The notes below the pieces were generated by a model, which saw only the letters and a program-made list of their open reading frames with translations, made no database searches and was not told the origin of the DNA. From Bacteroidales bacterium (GTDB taxonomy: Bacteria > Bacteroidota > Bacteroidia > Bacteroidales > UBA3824): a stretch of 37,495 nt of DNA. The stretch's first letter is position 1. Each line of letters opens with the position of its first letter. This document shows, piece by piece, positions 17,159-25,833 of the stretch. The position numbers and the translations under genes are program-made. Location: assembly GCA_024413595.1 (NCBI GenBank), contig JAKSUC010000032.1, forward strand, positions 1-37,495. The letters are read 5' to 3'.

Positions 17159-18019
17159 ATGATTGAGAACAAAGAAACTGTTCAAGAATGGACAGAAATA
17201 ATAAAACCCAAACGCAATCTTTTTGATTTTCATTTTAAAGAAATATGGAGGTATAGAGATTTATTATTTTTATTAGTACGTAGAGATTTTGTTGCAGCAT
17301 ATAAACAAACCATACTTGGTCCCCTTTGGCATGTTTTACAACCGATTTTTACAACTATTACATTTACAATTATTTTTGCTAATGTCGCAGGAATTTCTAC
17401 AGATGGAGTGCCAGCTCCATTATTTTATTTTACAGGAAATTTAATATGGGGATTTTTTTCACGTTGTATACAAGCAACTTCTGGTGTTTTTGTTGGAAAT
17501 CAAGCAATTTTTTCTAAAGTTTATTTTCCAAGAATGATTGTTCCTTTGTCTACAATAATTACGTCTTTTATAGCATTTTTAATACAAAGCGTTATTTTAA
17601 TTGCTATGTATATTTATTATTATTGTCAAGGAGCTGATTTACATTTAAATTCTTGGGCATTTTTGATACCAGTTTTTTGTTTAATAATGGGTTTTTTAGG
17701 ACTCGCTTTAGGAATTATAATAAGTTCTGTAACTACAAAATATAGAGATTTAAGTATGTTTGTTGGATTTGGAATTCAATTATTAATGTATTGTACACCA
17801 ATAATTTATCCAGTTTCTTTTATCCCCGAACAGTATAGATTTTTATTATTATTTAATCCCCTCGCACCTGTTGTAGAAGGTTTTAAATATTCTGTACTTG
17901 GAGTAGGAACTTTTAATTCGGCTATGCTTTTATATTCAATTGGCGTAACTATTGTTTTGCTTTTAATAGGATTAGTTTTATTTAATAAAGTAGAACAAAA
18001 ATTTATTGACACGGTTTAA
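17159..18019 (+). CDS. wzm: Polysaccharide/O-antigen ABC transporter permease
   Basis: This 286-residue ABC-2 type permease is the membrane half of an exporter that moves undecaprenyl-linked polysaccharide across the inner membrane. The cytoplasmic N-terminus (YRDLLFLLVRRDFVAAYKQT) and the following GPLWHVLQPIFTTITFTIIF are strongly conserved in Wzm/TagG proteins. About six membrane helices can be counted, and VTTKYRDLSMFVGFGIQLLM is the usual fifth-helix region. The gene for its ATPase starts 59 bases downstream. A TATATTTA box (seven of eight) lies about 45 bases before the ATG and is the best promoter candidate. Wzm/Wzt export implies a glycan polymerised in the cytoplasm rather than by a Wzx/Wzy route. 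Confidence 0.93.
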   Translation: MIENKETVQEWTEIIKPKRNLFDFHFKEIWRYRDLLFLLVRRDFVAAYKQTILGPLWHVLQPIFTTITFTIIFANVAGISTDGVPAPLFYFTGNLIWGFFSRCIQATSGVFVGNQAIFSKVYFPRMIVPLSTIITSFIAFLIQSVILIAMYIYYYCQGADLHLNSWAFLIPVFCLIMGFLGLALGIIISSVTTKYRDLSMFVGFGIQLLMYCTPIIYPVSFIPEQYRFLLLFNPLAPVVEGFKYSVLGVGTFNSAMLLYSIGVTIVLLLIGLVLFNKVEQKFIDTV

Positions 18020-18078
18020 TGTTGAAATTATAGATTTTATTTATAATACTATTATTAAAATAATTGTAAACAAAATAT

Positions 18079-19338
18079 ATGCAACCTGTTATACAAATAG
18101 AAAATGTTTCAAAACTCTATAAATTAGGATTTTATGGAGCGGATACATTTAAAGACGAAGTACTTAATTTCTTTGCACGTCTTCGTGGAAAAGGTCCTGT
18201 AAATTCAATTGTAGGTTCAACCAACAATTTGTCACATAATGATAATAATGATTATGTTTGGGCTTTAAAAGATATAAATTTAACTATAAATCAAGGAGAT
18301 ATTGTTGGAATTATAGGAAAGAATGGTGCAGGAAAATCAACATTATTAAAACTCTTATCCAAAATTACAACACCTACAACAGGTTCAATAAAAATTAAAG
18401 GTCGTATAGCTTCGTTGCTTGAAGTAGGTACAGGAATGCATCAAGAATTAACAGGTCGTGAAAATATATTTTTAAATGGTGCAATTCTTGGAATGACAAA
18501 ACAAGAAATAAAATCAAAACTAGACGAGATAATAGATTTTGCAGGCATAGCAAAATACATTGACACACCCATAAAACGATATTCTTCAGGAATGAGAGTT
18601 CGTTTAGGCTTTGCAATAGCAGCATTCCTTGAACCAGAAATACTTGTTGTAGATGAAGTACTTGCAGTAGGCGATGCCGAATTTCAAAAAAAAGCAATCG
18701 GAAAAATGCAAGATATATCTCAAGGAAATGGACGTACCGTTTTGTTTGTAAGTCATAATATGACCAGTATCAAAAATTTATGCAAAACTGGGGTTATGAT
18801 GAAGAATGGAAGGATTGATGCTGTTGGTAATGTTGATAAGATTGTGGCTCGATATTTAATTGACAACACTAATGAAAATATTAGTGAAAAAATTTATTTT
18901 AAAGAAGATGATTTTATTGATAAAGATTTTTACGTATGTTATGCTGGCGTTGAATATAATGGTAGCATCTTAACTATTAAAGATAATTTTGACATAATTA
19001 TCGAATTAACATATCGTAAAAGTTATCCAAGAAATTATATTACTATTTTTTTTAATGATAATATGGGCAATTGTATTTTTGCATTAAATACAGAACCAGT
19101 TGATATTACTAAAGGAAAATATAAAGCTAATTTTCATGTGCCTTCTAATTTGTTGAATGATGGAATGTTCAATATTACCTTTATGTTAGGTTCAAATGAT
19201 AAAATATTTTATCAATTAAAGAATATAATTTCATTTGAAATTAATGAACATCGTGAAAATTCAAGTTGGTATGGAAAATACCCTGGAATATTTCGTCCAA
19301 AAGGTTTTATTCAAACTGAATTTACTCAAATAGAATAG
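18079..19338 (+). CDS. wzt: Polysaccharide/O-antigen ABC transporter ATPase with Wzt C-terminal domain
   Basis: This 419-residue partner of Wzm has Walker A GKNGAGKST (residues 80-88), signature YSSGMRVRLGFAIAAF and Walker B EILVVDEVLAVGDAEF. From about residue 265 a C-terminal beta-sandwich extension follows. In O9a-type systems that domain binds the modified non-reducing end of the finished chain and so links export to chain termination. The conserved ATPase half and the specific C-terminal half differ in base usage: from about 18790 on, codons are more T-ended. It is followed 39 bases later by the GT9 gene. Confidence 0.93.
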   Translation: MQPVIQIENVSKLYKLGFYGADTFKDEVLNFFARLRGKGPVNSIVGSTNNLSHNDNNDYVWALKDINLTINQGDIVGIIGKNGAGKSTLLKLLSKITTPTTGSIKIKGRIASLLEVGTGMHQELTGRENIFLNGAILGMTKQEIKSKLDEIIDFAGIAKYIDTPIKRYSSGMRVRLGFAIAAFLEPEILVVDEVLAVGDAEFQKKAIGKMQDISQGNGRTVLFVSHNMTSIKNLCKTGVMMKNGRIDAVGNVDKIVARYLIDNTNENISEKIYFKEDDFIDKDFYVCYAGVEYNGSILTIKDNFDIIIELTYRKSYPRNYITIFFNDNMGNCIFALNTEPVDITKGKYKANFHVPSNLLNDGMFNITFMLGSNDKIFYQLKNIISFEINEHRENSSWYGKYPGIFRPKGFIQTEFTQIE

Positions 19339-19377
19339 GTAAAAATATTATTAAAATTATAATTTGTTTTTATCAGT

Positions 19378-20574
19378 ATGATATTAAAATTTTTTAAATA
19401 TATACTTTTTTACATTTTTTCTATTACACCATTTTTTACATATAAAATTTTTAAAAGATATTATAAAAAATCTTGTATATTTAGAGGATTACTATTTAGT
19501 TATAAAAATTATTTACAAAAAAAACAAAAGTTTAATAAAATTATAATTATTATTAAGCCTGATGCAATAGGTGATTATATCTTATTTAGAAATTTTATAA
19601 AAGATATAAAAAAATCTAAATTGTATAATAATTATAAAATTATCCTTTTTGGTAATATTGTTTGGAAAAATTTATCTATTTCTTATGATAAAAGATTTAT
19701 AAATGATTTTTTATTTTTTTCAAGAAATTTAATTAGAAATAAACTTGATTATAATAATTACATTTATTTTAAATCTATATTATCAATATTAAGGGCTGAA
19801 TACATAATATATCCAGTATTCTCAAGAGAAGCTTTTTTTGACGAGTTTATTTTTGATTTATATTCAAAATATAAAATATCATTTTATGGTAATGATGTAA
19901 ATCATAATAAAGATTTGAAATTTAAATATGATAAGTATTACACTACACTCATTAATACAAATTCAATGTTTGAGTTTTATAAATATCAAGATTTTTTTTA
20001 TTATTTTTTACAATCTTCAAATATATCTAAATCAACGTCTATTATTAAAAATCTTAGAAAGAAAGAATATATAGTTATATCTATAGGCGCAAATTCCATA
20101 AAAAGAACTTGGAATTTTTCTAATTTTGATAAAGTTATACAATTTTTACTACAACATAAATTTCAAATAATTTTGCTTGGTTCAAATAATGATTTAAATT
20201 TATTTAGTAATTATAATTCTGAAATATTTAATAATAAAAATTTGATAAATTTAATAGGAAAAACCACTTTAAAAGAATTTGTTGATATAATTTCGCAAGC
20301 TAAATTGTTAATTTCTAATGAGTCTTCTCCTGTTCATGTTGCTGTTGCTGTAAATACTAGTTTTATTTGTATATCTAATGCAAATCATTATTTAAGATTT
20401 TGTCCATATCCTTCTGAATTATGTAATTTTGGTAGATATTTATTTCCAAAAAATTTTAATAATACACTTTCTAGACATGAATTATATAGAAAATTTGAAT
20501 ATGGTTCTGAACTTGATATTAATTCTATTAATTCTGACGATGTAATCGAAGAAATAATTAAAATATTGGATTAA
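19378..20574 (+). CDS. Family 9 glycosyltransferase (heptosyltransferase-like)
   Basis: This 398-residue GT-B fold enzyme resembles LPS heptosyltransferases. The N-terminal domain carries IIIIKPDAIGDYILFRNFIK, the family's first strand and Gly loop. The C-terminal domain has ISIGANSIKRTWNFSNF, then FQIILLGSNND and the donor-binding AKLLISNESSPVHVAVAVNT. A hydrophobic first 25 residues suggests membrane association. Base composition is among the most AT-rich in the window, with strings of AAT, TTT and ATA codons. Its place after wzt suggests a role in the glycan exported by Wzm/Wzt or in its core linkage; a heptose donor is not certain. About 70 bases separate it from xseB, which has its own promoter box. 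Confidence 0.87.
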   Translation: MILKFFKYILFYIFSITPFFTYKIFKRYYKKSCIFRGLLFSYKNYLQKKQKFNKIIIIIKPDAIGDYILFRNFIKDIKKSKLYNNYKIILFGNIVWKNLSISYDKRFINDFLFFSRNLIRNKLDYNNYIYFKSILSILRAEYIIYPVFSREAFFDEFIFDLYSKYKISFYGNDVNHNKDLKFKYDKYYTTLINTNSMFEFYKYQDFFYYFLQSSNISKSTSIIKNLRKKEYIVISIGANSIKRTWNFSNFDKVIQFLLQHKFQIILLGSNNDLNLFSNYNSEIFNNKNLINLIGKTTLKEFVDIISQAKLLISNESSPVHVAVAVNTSFICISNANHYLRFCPYPSELCNFGRYLFPKNFNNTLSRHELYRKFEYGSELDINSINSDDVIEEIIKILD

Positions 20575-20612
20575 AATAATTATTAATGCTTCTTATTTTT
20601 ATTTTAATTTAA

Positions 20613-20620
20613 TAAATTTG
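20613..20620 (+). promoter_or_regulatory. xseB -7 box
   Basis: TAAATTTG, an exact TAnnTTTG match, 25 bases before the xseB ATG. The -33 region is T-rich without a clear TTG. It could drive xseBA and the glycosyltransferase genes behind them. Confidence 0.45.
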
Positions 20621-20644
20621 CACATATAAAATAAAAATACACAA

Positions 20645-20866
20645 ATGGAAAATAACTATTATTCAGAAGAATTTTTGAACAGCTACGATATGTGTTTTGC
20701 TGAACTCGAAAAAATTGAAAAAGAACTTGAAAATCCTAATATTTCTGTCGATCAAATTGCTATTTTAGCTTCTAAATACGTTCCGTTGGTTAAGGCTTGT
20801 AAACAAAAACTTATTGAAACTCAAGATAAAGTTGAAAATACTTTAAAAGAAATTCAAAATATTTAA
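20645..20866 (+). CDS. xseB: Exodeoxyribonuclease VII small subunit
   Basis: This 73-residue helical protein has the family's LEKIEKELENPNISVDQIAI segment, followed by a second helix (KYVPLVKACKQKLIETQDKV). XseB subunits bind along XseA arms to make the ATP-independent single-strand exonuclease VII. The size is typical of the family. It lies 12 bases before xseA, and identification is strengthened by that pairing. Confidence 0.88.
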   Translation: MENNYYSEEFLNSYDMCFAELEKIEKELENPNISVDQIAILASKYVPLVKACKQKLIETQDKVENTLKEIQNI

Positions 20867-20878
20867 TTTCAACTTATT

Positions 20879-22186
20879 ATGCCTGAAATCATTAATCAAA
20901 AAAAAGTTTTTTCTTTATTTGAACTCTCAAATAGTTTATCTTCGGTTATCAATCGAAACTACCAATCAATGTATTGGATTAAAGCAGAAATTTCAAAACT
21001 TAATTATTTTAAAAAATCTGGAAATTGTTATCCAGAACTTGTTCATAATTTAAATGGTAAAGCTATTGCTAGTTTTTCTGCCTTTTTACAAAAAAGAGAA
21101 TATGATATTATAAATCAGAAATTTATTCATACAACAGGAGAACCTCTGAAAGATGGAATGGTTGTTTTGATGTATTGTTCTGTACATTTTTCCAAATTAA
21201 AAGGTATACGTTTAAATATTCATGATATTGATATCGATAATATTTTAGGTGGTCAAGCTAAAATTATTCTTGAAAACATTAATAAGTTAAAATCGGAAGG
21301 CTTTTTTGCTTTAAACAAACAGTTATATTTACCATCATTAATCAAAAGATTAGCAATTATTTCGGTAGAGTCTGGTAAAGGTTATGCAGATTTTATAAAA
21401 CTAATAAATACTGATTTAAATCTTAATTTTAAAATCAAATTATTTAATTCTGCAATGATTGGCAGTCAGGCTGTTAGTGAAATTGTTAATAGCTTGAAAC
21501 TAATTTATAATCAAAAACAAAATTTTGACGCAGTTTGTATAATTAGAGGTGGGGGAGGAGAAGCTACTTTGCAATGCTTTAATGATTATTTATTAAGTAA
21601 GGCTATTGCAAAATTTCCTTTGCCTGTTTTTACTGGAATTGGTCATGCTACAAACCTAACCATTGCAGAGCAAGTAAGTAACCAAAATTTTGTATCACCA
21701 TCTGACTTAGCTATTTTTTTGATTAATAGATTAAAAAATGAGGTTAATAAATTTAATACTTTAACTGAAAATATCTCTCTTTTATTAAAACGTAATCTTG
21801 AATATCAAAACAATAATTTTAGTCAAAAAATCAATTCTACTAAGTTGATGTTTTTAAATCCATTAAAAACAAAACAATTACGTTTGGATAATTTAAATAG
21901 TAATTTTTCTCTTTCAACAAAACGATTATTTTATACTGAAAATCAAAAGATTAATAGTAAAAAGTCTAATATTGTTTTTAGAATAAAAAACATGTTTTTA
22001 GTTTTAGAACAGAGATTAAACACAAAAGCCTCTAATATTTTAACCAAATTAAATCAAAATACCAAAATCAGTTTAGATAATAAAACAATAAAATCAGTTT
22101 CAGAACTTAAAAGTGGGGATGTTATAAAAGTATTTATTAATGATGGTATTGTTGAAGCTGTGGTAAAAAATATTATTAAAAGTTAA
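20879..22186 (+). CDS. xseA: Exodeoxyribonuclease VII large subunit
   Basis: This 435-residue catalytic subunit degrades single-stranded DNA from both ends. The N-terminal OB-fold (MYWIKAEISKLNYFKKSGNC onward, about residues 30-110) binds DNA. The catalytic domain shows IIRGGGGEATLQCFNDYLL (about residues 221-239) and PVFTGIGHATNLTIAEQVSN. The C-terminal third is Lys/Asn-rich and helical and forms the long XseB-binding arm. The GGGG and GIGHxTN forms are those of Bacteroidota enzymes. Only 11 bases separate its stop from the next glycosyltransferase gene, so this DNA-repair gene appears to share a transcript with the polysaccharide genes. Confidence 0.93.
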   Translation: MPEIINQKKVFSLFELSNSLSSVINRNYQSMYWIKAEISKLNYFKKSGNCYPELVHNLNGKAIASFSAFLQKREYDIINQKFIHTTGEPLKDGMVVLMYCSVHFSKLKGIRLNIHDIDIDNILGGQAKIILENINKLKSEGFFALNKQLYLPSLIKRLAIISVESGKGYADFIKLINTDLNLNFKIKLFNSAMIGSQAVSEIVNSLKLIYNQKQNFDAVCIIRGGGGEATLQCFNDYLLSKAIAKFPLPVFTGIGHATNLTIAEQVSNQNFVSPSDLAIFLINRLKNEVNKFNTLTENISLLLKRNLEYQNNNFSQKINSTKLMFLNPLKTKQLRLDNLNSNFSLSTKRLFYTENQKINSKKSNIVFRIKNMFLVLEQRLNTKASNILTKLNQNTKISLDNKTIKSVSELKSGDVIKVFINDGIVEAVVKNIIKS

Positions 22187-22197
22187 TTATATTTGCT

Positions 22198-22983
22198 ATG
22201 CCACAATTAACAATTATAACCATCTGTCGCAACATTGTCTCTACAATAGAGCGAACTTGCCTGAGCATCGTCAACCAAACATTCCAAGATTTTGAATGGA
22301 TTGTTGTGGATGGCGCGTCAACTGATGGTACTGTTGATATACTAAAAAAATATTCAAGCAGAATAGATATTTTAATATCTGAGCCTGATAATGGAATATA
22401 CAATGCTATGAACAAAGGAATAAAACTGGCTACTGGAGAATATATTTTATTTATGAATGGAGGAGATGAAATCCTAAATTTTAATACACTTGAAAATGTT
22501 TTTAAAAAGGCTAATAATGCAGATGTTATATACGGAGATGAATATGTTAAAAACGATAAGGAATATTATTTATTTCGTAATCAACGACTTTTAACTCCTA
22601 AATCACTATACAAAAAAACATTTTCCCACCAAGCAACATTCGTAAGAACATCAATACAAAAAAAATATTTATTTGATGAAAGTTTAAAGATAGCAGCTGA
22701 CTATGATTTTTTTGTAAAAATATATTTCAAGAAAAAATATATTTTTGAAAGGATTGATATGGCAATTTCTGTTTTTTATTTAGATGGTATTTGTTCTACT
22801 AATTACGAATTATTTAATGAAGAAAACAATAAAATACATTCAAAATACTTTTGTTTTTTTCAACGATATAAGTTTGATTCTAAATACAGAAACTCCATAC
22901 AAAACAGAATTTTTCATTATAAAATGATCTTAACCCATCCACGTTACATAGCAGGATGGATAAAACGAAAACTAATCAAATAA
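22198..22983 (+). CDS. Family 2 glycosyltransferase
   Basis: This 261-residue GT2 enzyme is of the same subgroup as the lone gene at 1217-1969: LTIITICRNIVSTIERTCLS, IVVDGASTDGT and SEPDNGIYNAMNKG. The DxD equivalent is MNGGDE near residue 83. TFSHQATFVRTSI and AADYDFFVKIYF are the acceptor-side motifs of this subgroup. It is the first glycosyltransferase in the chain behind xseA, 11 bases after it and 2 bases before the next gene. The C-terminus (HPRYIAGWIKRKLIK) is basic and probably membrane-apposed. Sugar specificity unknown. Confidence 0.9.
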   Translation: MPQLTIITICRNIVSTIERTCLSIVNQTFQDFEWIVVDGASTDGTVDILKKYSSRIDILISEPDNGIYNAMNKGIKLATGEYILFMNGGDEILNFNTLENVFKKANNADVIYGDEYVKNDKEYYLFRNQRLLTPKSLYKKTFSHQATFVRTSIQKKYLFDESLKIAADYDFFVKIYFKKKYIFERIDMAISVFYLDGICSTNYELFNEENNKIHSKYFCFFQRYKFDSKYRNSIQNRIFHYKMILTHPRYIAGWIKRKLIK

Positions 22984-22985
22984 TT

Positions 22986-23858
22986 ATGTATACCCCAAAC
23001 TTAATCAGCATAATAGTACCGTGTTATAATGTTGGTGAATATTTATCAGAAACATTAGATTCTGTTATATCACAAACATATAGCAAATGGGAATGTATTA
23101 TTATAAATGATGGTTCAACAGATAATACAGAAATAATTGCAAAAGAATATTGTAATAAATCAAACAAATTCAAATACATTTACCAAGACAATGCAGGAGT
23201 TTCTGTAGCACGAAACAAAGGCATAAAAGAGTCTATAGGAGAATATATACTACCTCTAGATGGAGACGATATAATAGACAATAGTTTCTTAGACAAAAGC
23301 ATAAACTATATTATAAAGTACAAAGAGACTAAACTAGTTTACTCAAAAGTAGAAATGTTTGGAGCCGAACAAGGCGAATTTTGTATTCCAGAATACAATT
23401 ATAACAATTTTATTTGGGGAAATTGCATTGTTGTAACTGCTCTATTCAAACATTCGGATTTTGACAAAACACCAGGATTCAATCCAAATATGAGAGAAGG
23501 CTTGGAAGATTGGGATTTTTGGCTAACATTTCTAAGTCCTGAGGATATAGTTCATAGAATAAACGAGCCACTACTGAAATATCGTATCAGGAACTCATCA
23601 AGGACGAGGACATCTGCCTCTGAGCATGAAAAAGAATTGTTAATTAAAATATGTGAAAACCATCCAGATATATACAAAAAATACGCAAAAAAAATCCTCC
23701 TATTCAAATCAATAATTGACCAAAAAGAGCTCGCTCTTGAAAAACTGAAATATAAACTCTCAATGGATTATATAGAAATCTTAAACTCTACAAATTACCG
23801 TCTAGGGAAATACTTACTATCTCCTTTTCGTTTTATACACAAAATAATCAAAAAATGA
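22986..23858 (+). CDS. Family 2 glycosyltransferase
   Basis: This 290-residue GT-A enzyme has LISIIVPCYNVGEYLSETLD at the N-terminus, IIINDGSTDNTE and the metal-binding DGDD in LPLDGDDIID. LEDWDFWLTFL provides the usual acceptor-side Glu-Asp-Trp-Asp. The start at 22986 (MYTPNLISIIV) is preferred to the ATG at 22956, which would add ten residues overlapping the previous gene. The C-terminal tail YRLGKYLLSPFRFIHKIIKK is a basic amphipathic segment shared, in variant form, with three other GTs in this island. The stop overlaps the next ATG by four bases (ATGA), suggesting coupled translation. Confidence 0.9.
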   Translation: MYTPNLISIIVPCYNVGEYLSETLDSVISQTYSKWECIIINDGSTDNTEIIAKEYCNKSNKFKYIYQDNAGVSVARNKGIKESIGEYILPLDGDDIIDNSFLDKSINYIIKYKETKLVYSKVEMFGAEQGEFCIPEYNYNNFIWGNCIVVTALFKHSDFDKTPGFNPNMREGLEDWDFWLTFLSPEDIVHRINEPLLKYRIRNSSRTRTSASEHEKELLIKICENHPDIYKKYAKKILLFKSIIDQKELALEKLKYKLSMDYIEILNSTNYRLGKYLLSPFRFIHKIIKK

Positions 23859-24853
23859 AGCTATCTGTATTAGTAGTAACTTACAATCATGAAAAATATA
23901 TAACTCAGTGTCTAGATAGCATTTTGAGTCAGCAAGTGTCATTTGATTATGAATTGGTACTTGGCGTTGACCTATGCTCAGACAATACACTAGATATATG
24001 TAAGTATTATTCATCAAAATATCCACAAATAAAATTACTACAAACAAAAGAAAGACTGGGTATGGTCAATAATTGGAAAAGATCATTATATTCTTGTCAA
24101 GGTGATTATATTGCAATTTGTGAAGGTGACGATTATTGGACCGATAATTTAAAGTTGCAAAAACAAGTAGATTTCTTAGATAAGTATCTTGATTGCGGAC
24201 TTTGCTATACTGATTGTAATATAGTATGTGAGAACACACAAGAAACATTCAATAATATTATAAATAATGGATATTCATATTTAGATGAAAGTAATCCATT
24301 AAATAATAAAAATTACGCTTGCAATGTTACTTGGATGTTAAGAAAACAATTTATACAATATTTCAATATAAAAGAAGATAATCTTGATATACCACTCACA
24401 ATACTTTACGAAATATATCTAAGAGCAAAAGTAAAATATGTATCCATAAATTCTGGAGTATATAGAAGACACGATGATAGTGTTAGTTTTGACATTAAAA
24501 ATAAACGTAAGATGTACGAACATCAAAAATATACATTCAACTTTTTTGATGAATACATTCCAAAATTTGAAAAAGATGAGAATGAATATCTATCGAAACA
24601 TTATAGCAAAGGTCTTTGGACAATATACCCCAATGCATTATATTACAAAGACCAAGAGATAATCAACAAATTTGAAAAGTTCTTTAAAGGAAGATTGAAC
24701 CTTGAAGATTTTTTACAAAGAGTAAAAAATATGGAGAACAACTTGAACCAAGCATACCAAACAATAAATGAAGTAAAGAATACATTCTCGTACAAACTTG
24801 GATTTGCGTTAACATCTCCGCTTCGCTGGATAAAAAAGATTTTTGGCAAATAG
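23855..24853 (+). CDS. Family 2 glycosyltransferase
   Basis: This 332-residue GT2 enzyme starts KLSVLVVTYNHEKYITQCLD, with LGVDLCSDNTLDIC and the DxD in CEGDDYWTD (about residues 90-98). CEGDDYWT and the later Cys-rich GLCYTDCNIV are typical of a Bacteroidota GT2 subgroup. A predicted helix near residues 285-305 (RVKNMENNLNQAYQTINEVK) precedes the tail SYKLGFALTSPLRWIKKIFG, the shared C-terminal motif. It overlaps the upstream gene by 4 bases and is followed by a 30-base gap. Donor unknown. Confidence 0.9.
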   Translation: MKLSVLVVTYNHEKYITQCLDSILSQQVSFDYELVLGVDLCSDNTLDICKYYSSKYPQIKLLQTKERLGMVNNWKRSLYSCQGDYIAICEGDDYWTDNLKLQKQVDFLDKYLDCGLCYTDCNIVCENTQETFNNIINNGYSYLDESNPLNNKNYACNVTWMLRKQFIQYFNIKEDNLDIPLTILYEIYLRAKVKYVSINSGVYRRHDDSVSFDIKNKRKMYEHQKYTFNFFDEYIPKFEKDENEYLSKHYSKGLWTIYPNALYYKDQEIINKFEKFFKGRLNLEDFLQRVKNMENNLNQAYQTINEVKNTFSYKLGFALTSPLRWIKKIFGK

Positions 24854-24883
24854 ATATAATTTATAAAAGTTTCAATAAATAAA

Positions 24884-25831
24884 ATGCCCAAGGTTTCCGT
24901 CATAGTACCAAGTTATAATCATGCTAAATACTTAAAAGAAAGAATTGATTCAATCTTGAACCAAACTTTTCAAGATTTTGAATTAATTTTGCTTGACGAT
25001 TGCAGCAAAGACAACAGCGCAGAAATATTACTTTCCTACAAGAATAACAAGAAAGTTTCAAATGTTATAATTAACGAGAAAAATTCTGGTTCAACTTTTA
25101 AACAATGGCAAAAAGGAATCAGTATTGCTAAAGGTAGTTATGTATGGATTGCAGAAAGCGATGATTATGCAGATGTTTCTTTTCTTGAAAAACTTGTTGA
25201 TATTCTAGAAAAAAATCATAATGTCGGGCTTGCTTATTGTCAATCTTACAAAGTTGATGAGGTTGGTAATGTATTTGGCGATATGTTATGTCATACTCAA
25301 AATTTAGATGCTATTCGTTGGCAAAAAGATTATTTTAATAATGGTAAAGATGAAATATTAAATTATTTAATATATATAAATACAATTCCTAATGCGAGTG
25401 CTATTCTTTTTAGGAAATCTTTAATTAATACAATTCCTAATTTTATAATAAATATGCGTTTGGTTGGTGATTTGTATTTTTATTGTTATGTATTAATGAG
25501 GTCTGATGTAGCATTTCTTGCACAAAAACTAAATTATTTTAGATTTCATTACAATTCAGTGCGTAAAACTTCTAAGCATGAACAAACTATTAGAGAACAT
25601 GCAGTTGGATATAGTTATTTAAATAAAAAATTTCATTTTAGTAAAACTATTAAATATAAAATCATAGATCAATTTGTAGGTTTTGAATTGTATGTACAAT
25701 TTGTAAATTCAACTTTTGTAAAAAAAATAAATTTATGGTTTATGATATTATTTAAAGCTAGAATGTTTTTTGTATATTTAAACAAAATGATGCTAATTAA
25801 TATGAAAAATAAAATCTTCAATTTTTCTTAG
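24884..25831 (+). CDS. Family 2 glycosyltransferase
   Basis: This 315-residue enzyme has KVSVIVPSYNHAKYLKERID, ILLDDCSKDNSAEIL and the DxD motif in WIAESDDYAD near residues 87-96. GSTFKQWQKGISIAKGSYVW is characteristic of this subgroup. The C-terminal 60 residues are hydrophobic and basic (LWFMILFKARMFFVYLNKMM), compatible with membrane attachment. Base use shifts within the gene: the first 300 bases use more C/G-ended codons than the strongly AT-rich remainder. It is 2 bases from the next gene. Confidence 0.9.
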   Translation: MPKVSVIVPSYNHAKYLKERIDSILNQTFQDFELILLDDCSKDNSAEILLSYKNNKKVSNVIINEKNSGSTFKQWQKGISIAKGSYVWIAESDDYADVSFLEKLVDILEKNHNVGLAYCQSYKVDEVGNVFGDMLCHTQNLDAIRWQKDYFNNGKDEILNYLIYINTIPNASAILFRKSLINTIPNFIINMRLVGDLYFYCYVLMRSDVAFLAQKLNYFRFHYNSVRKTSKHEQTIREHAVGYSYLNKKFHFSKTIKYKIIDQFVGFELYVQFVNSTFVKKINLWFMILFKARMFFVYLNKMMLINMKNKIFNFS

Positions 25832-25833
25832 CA

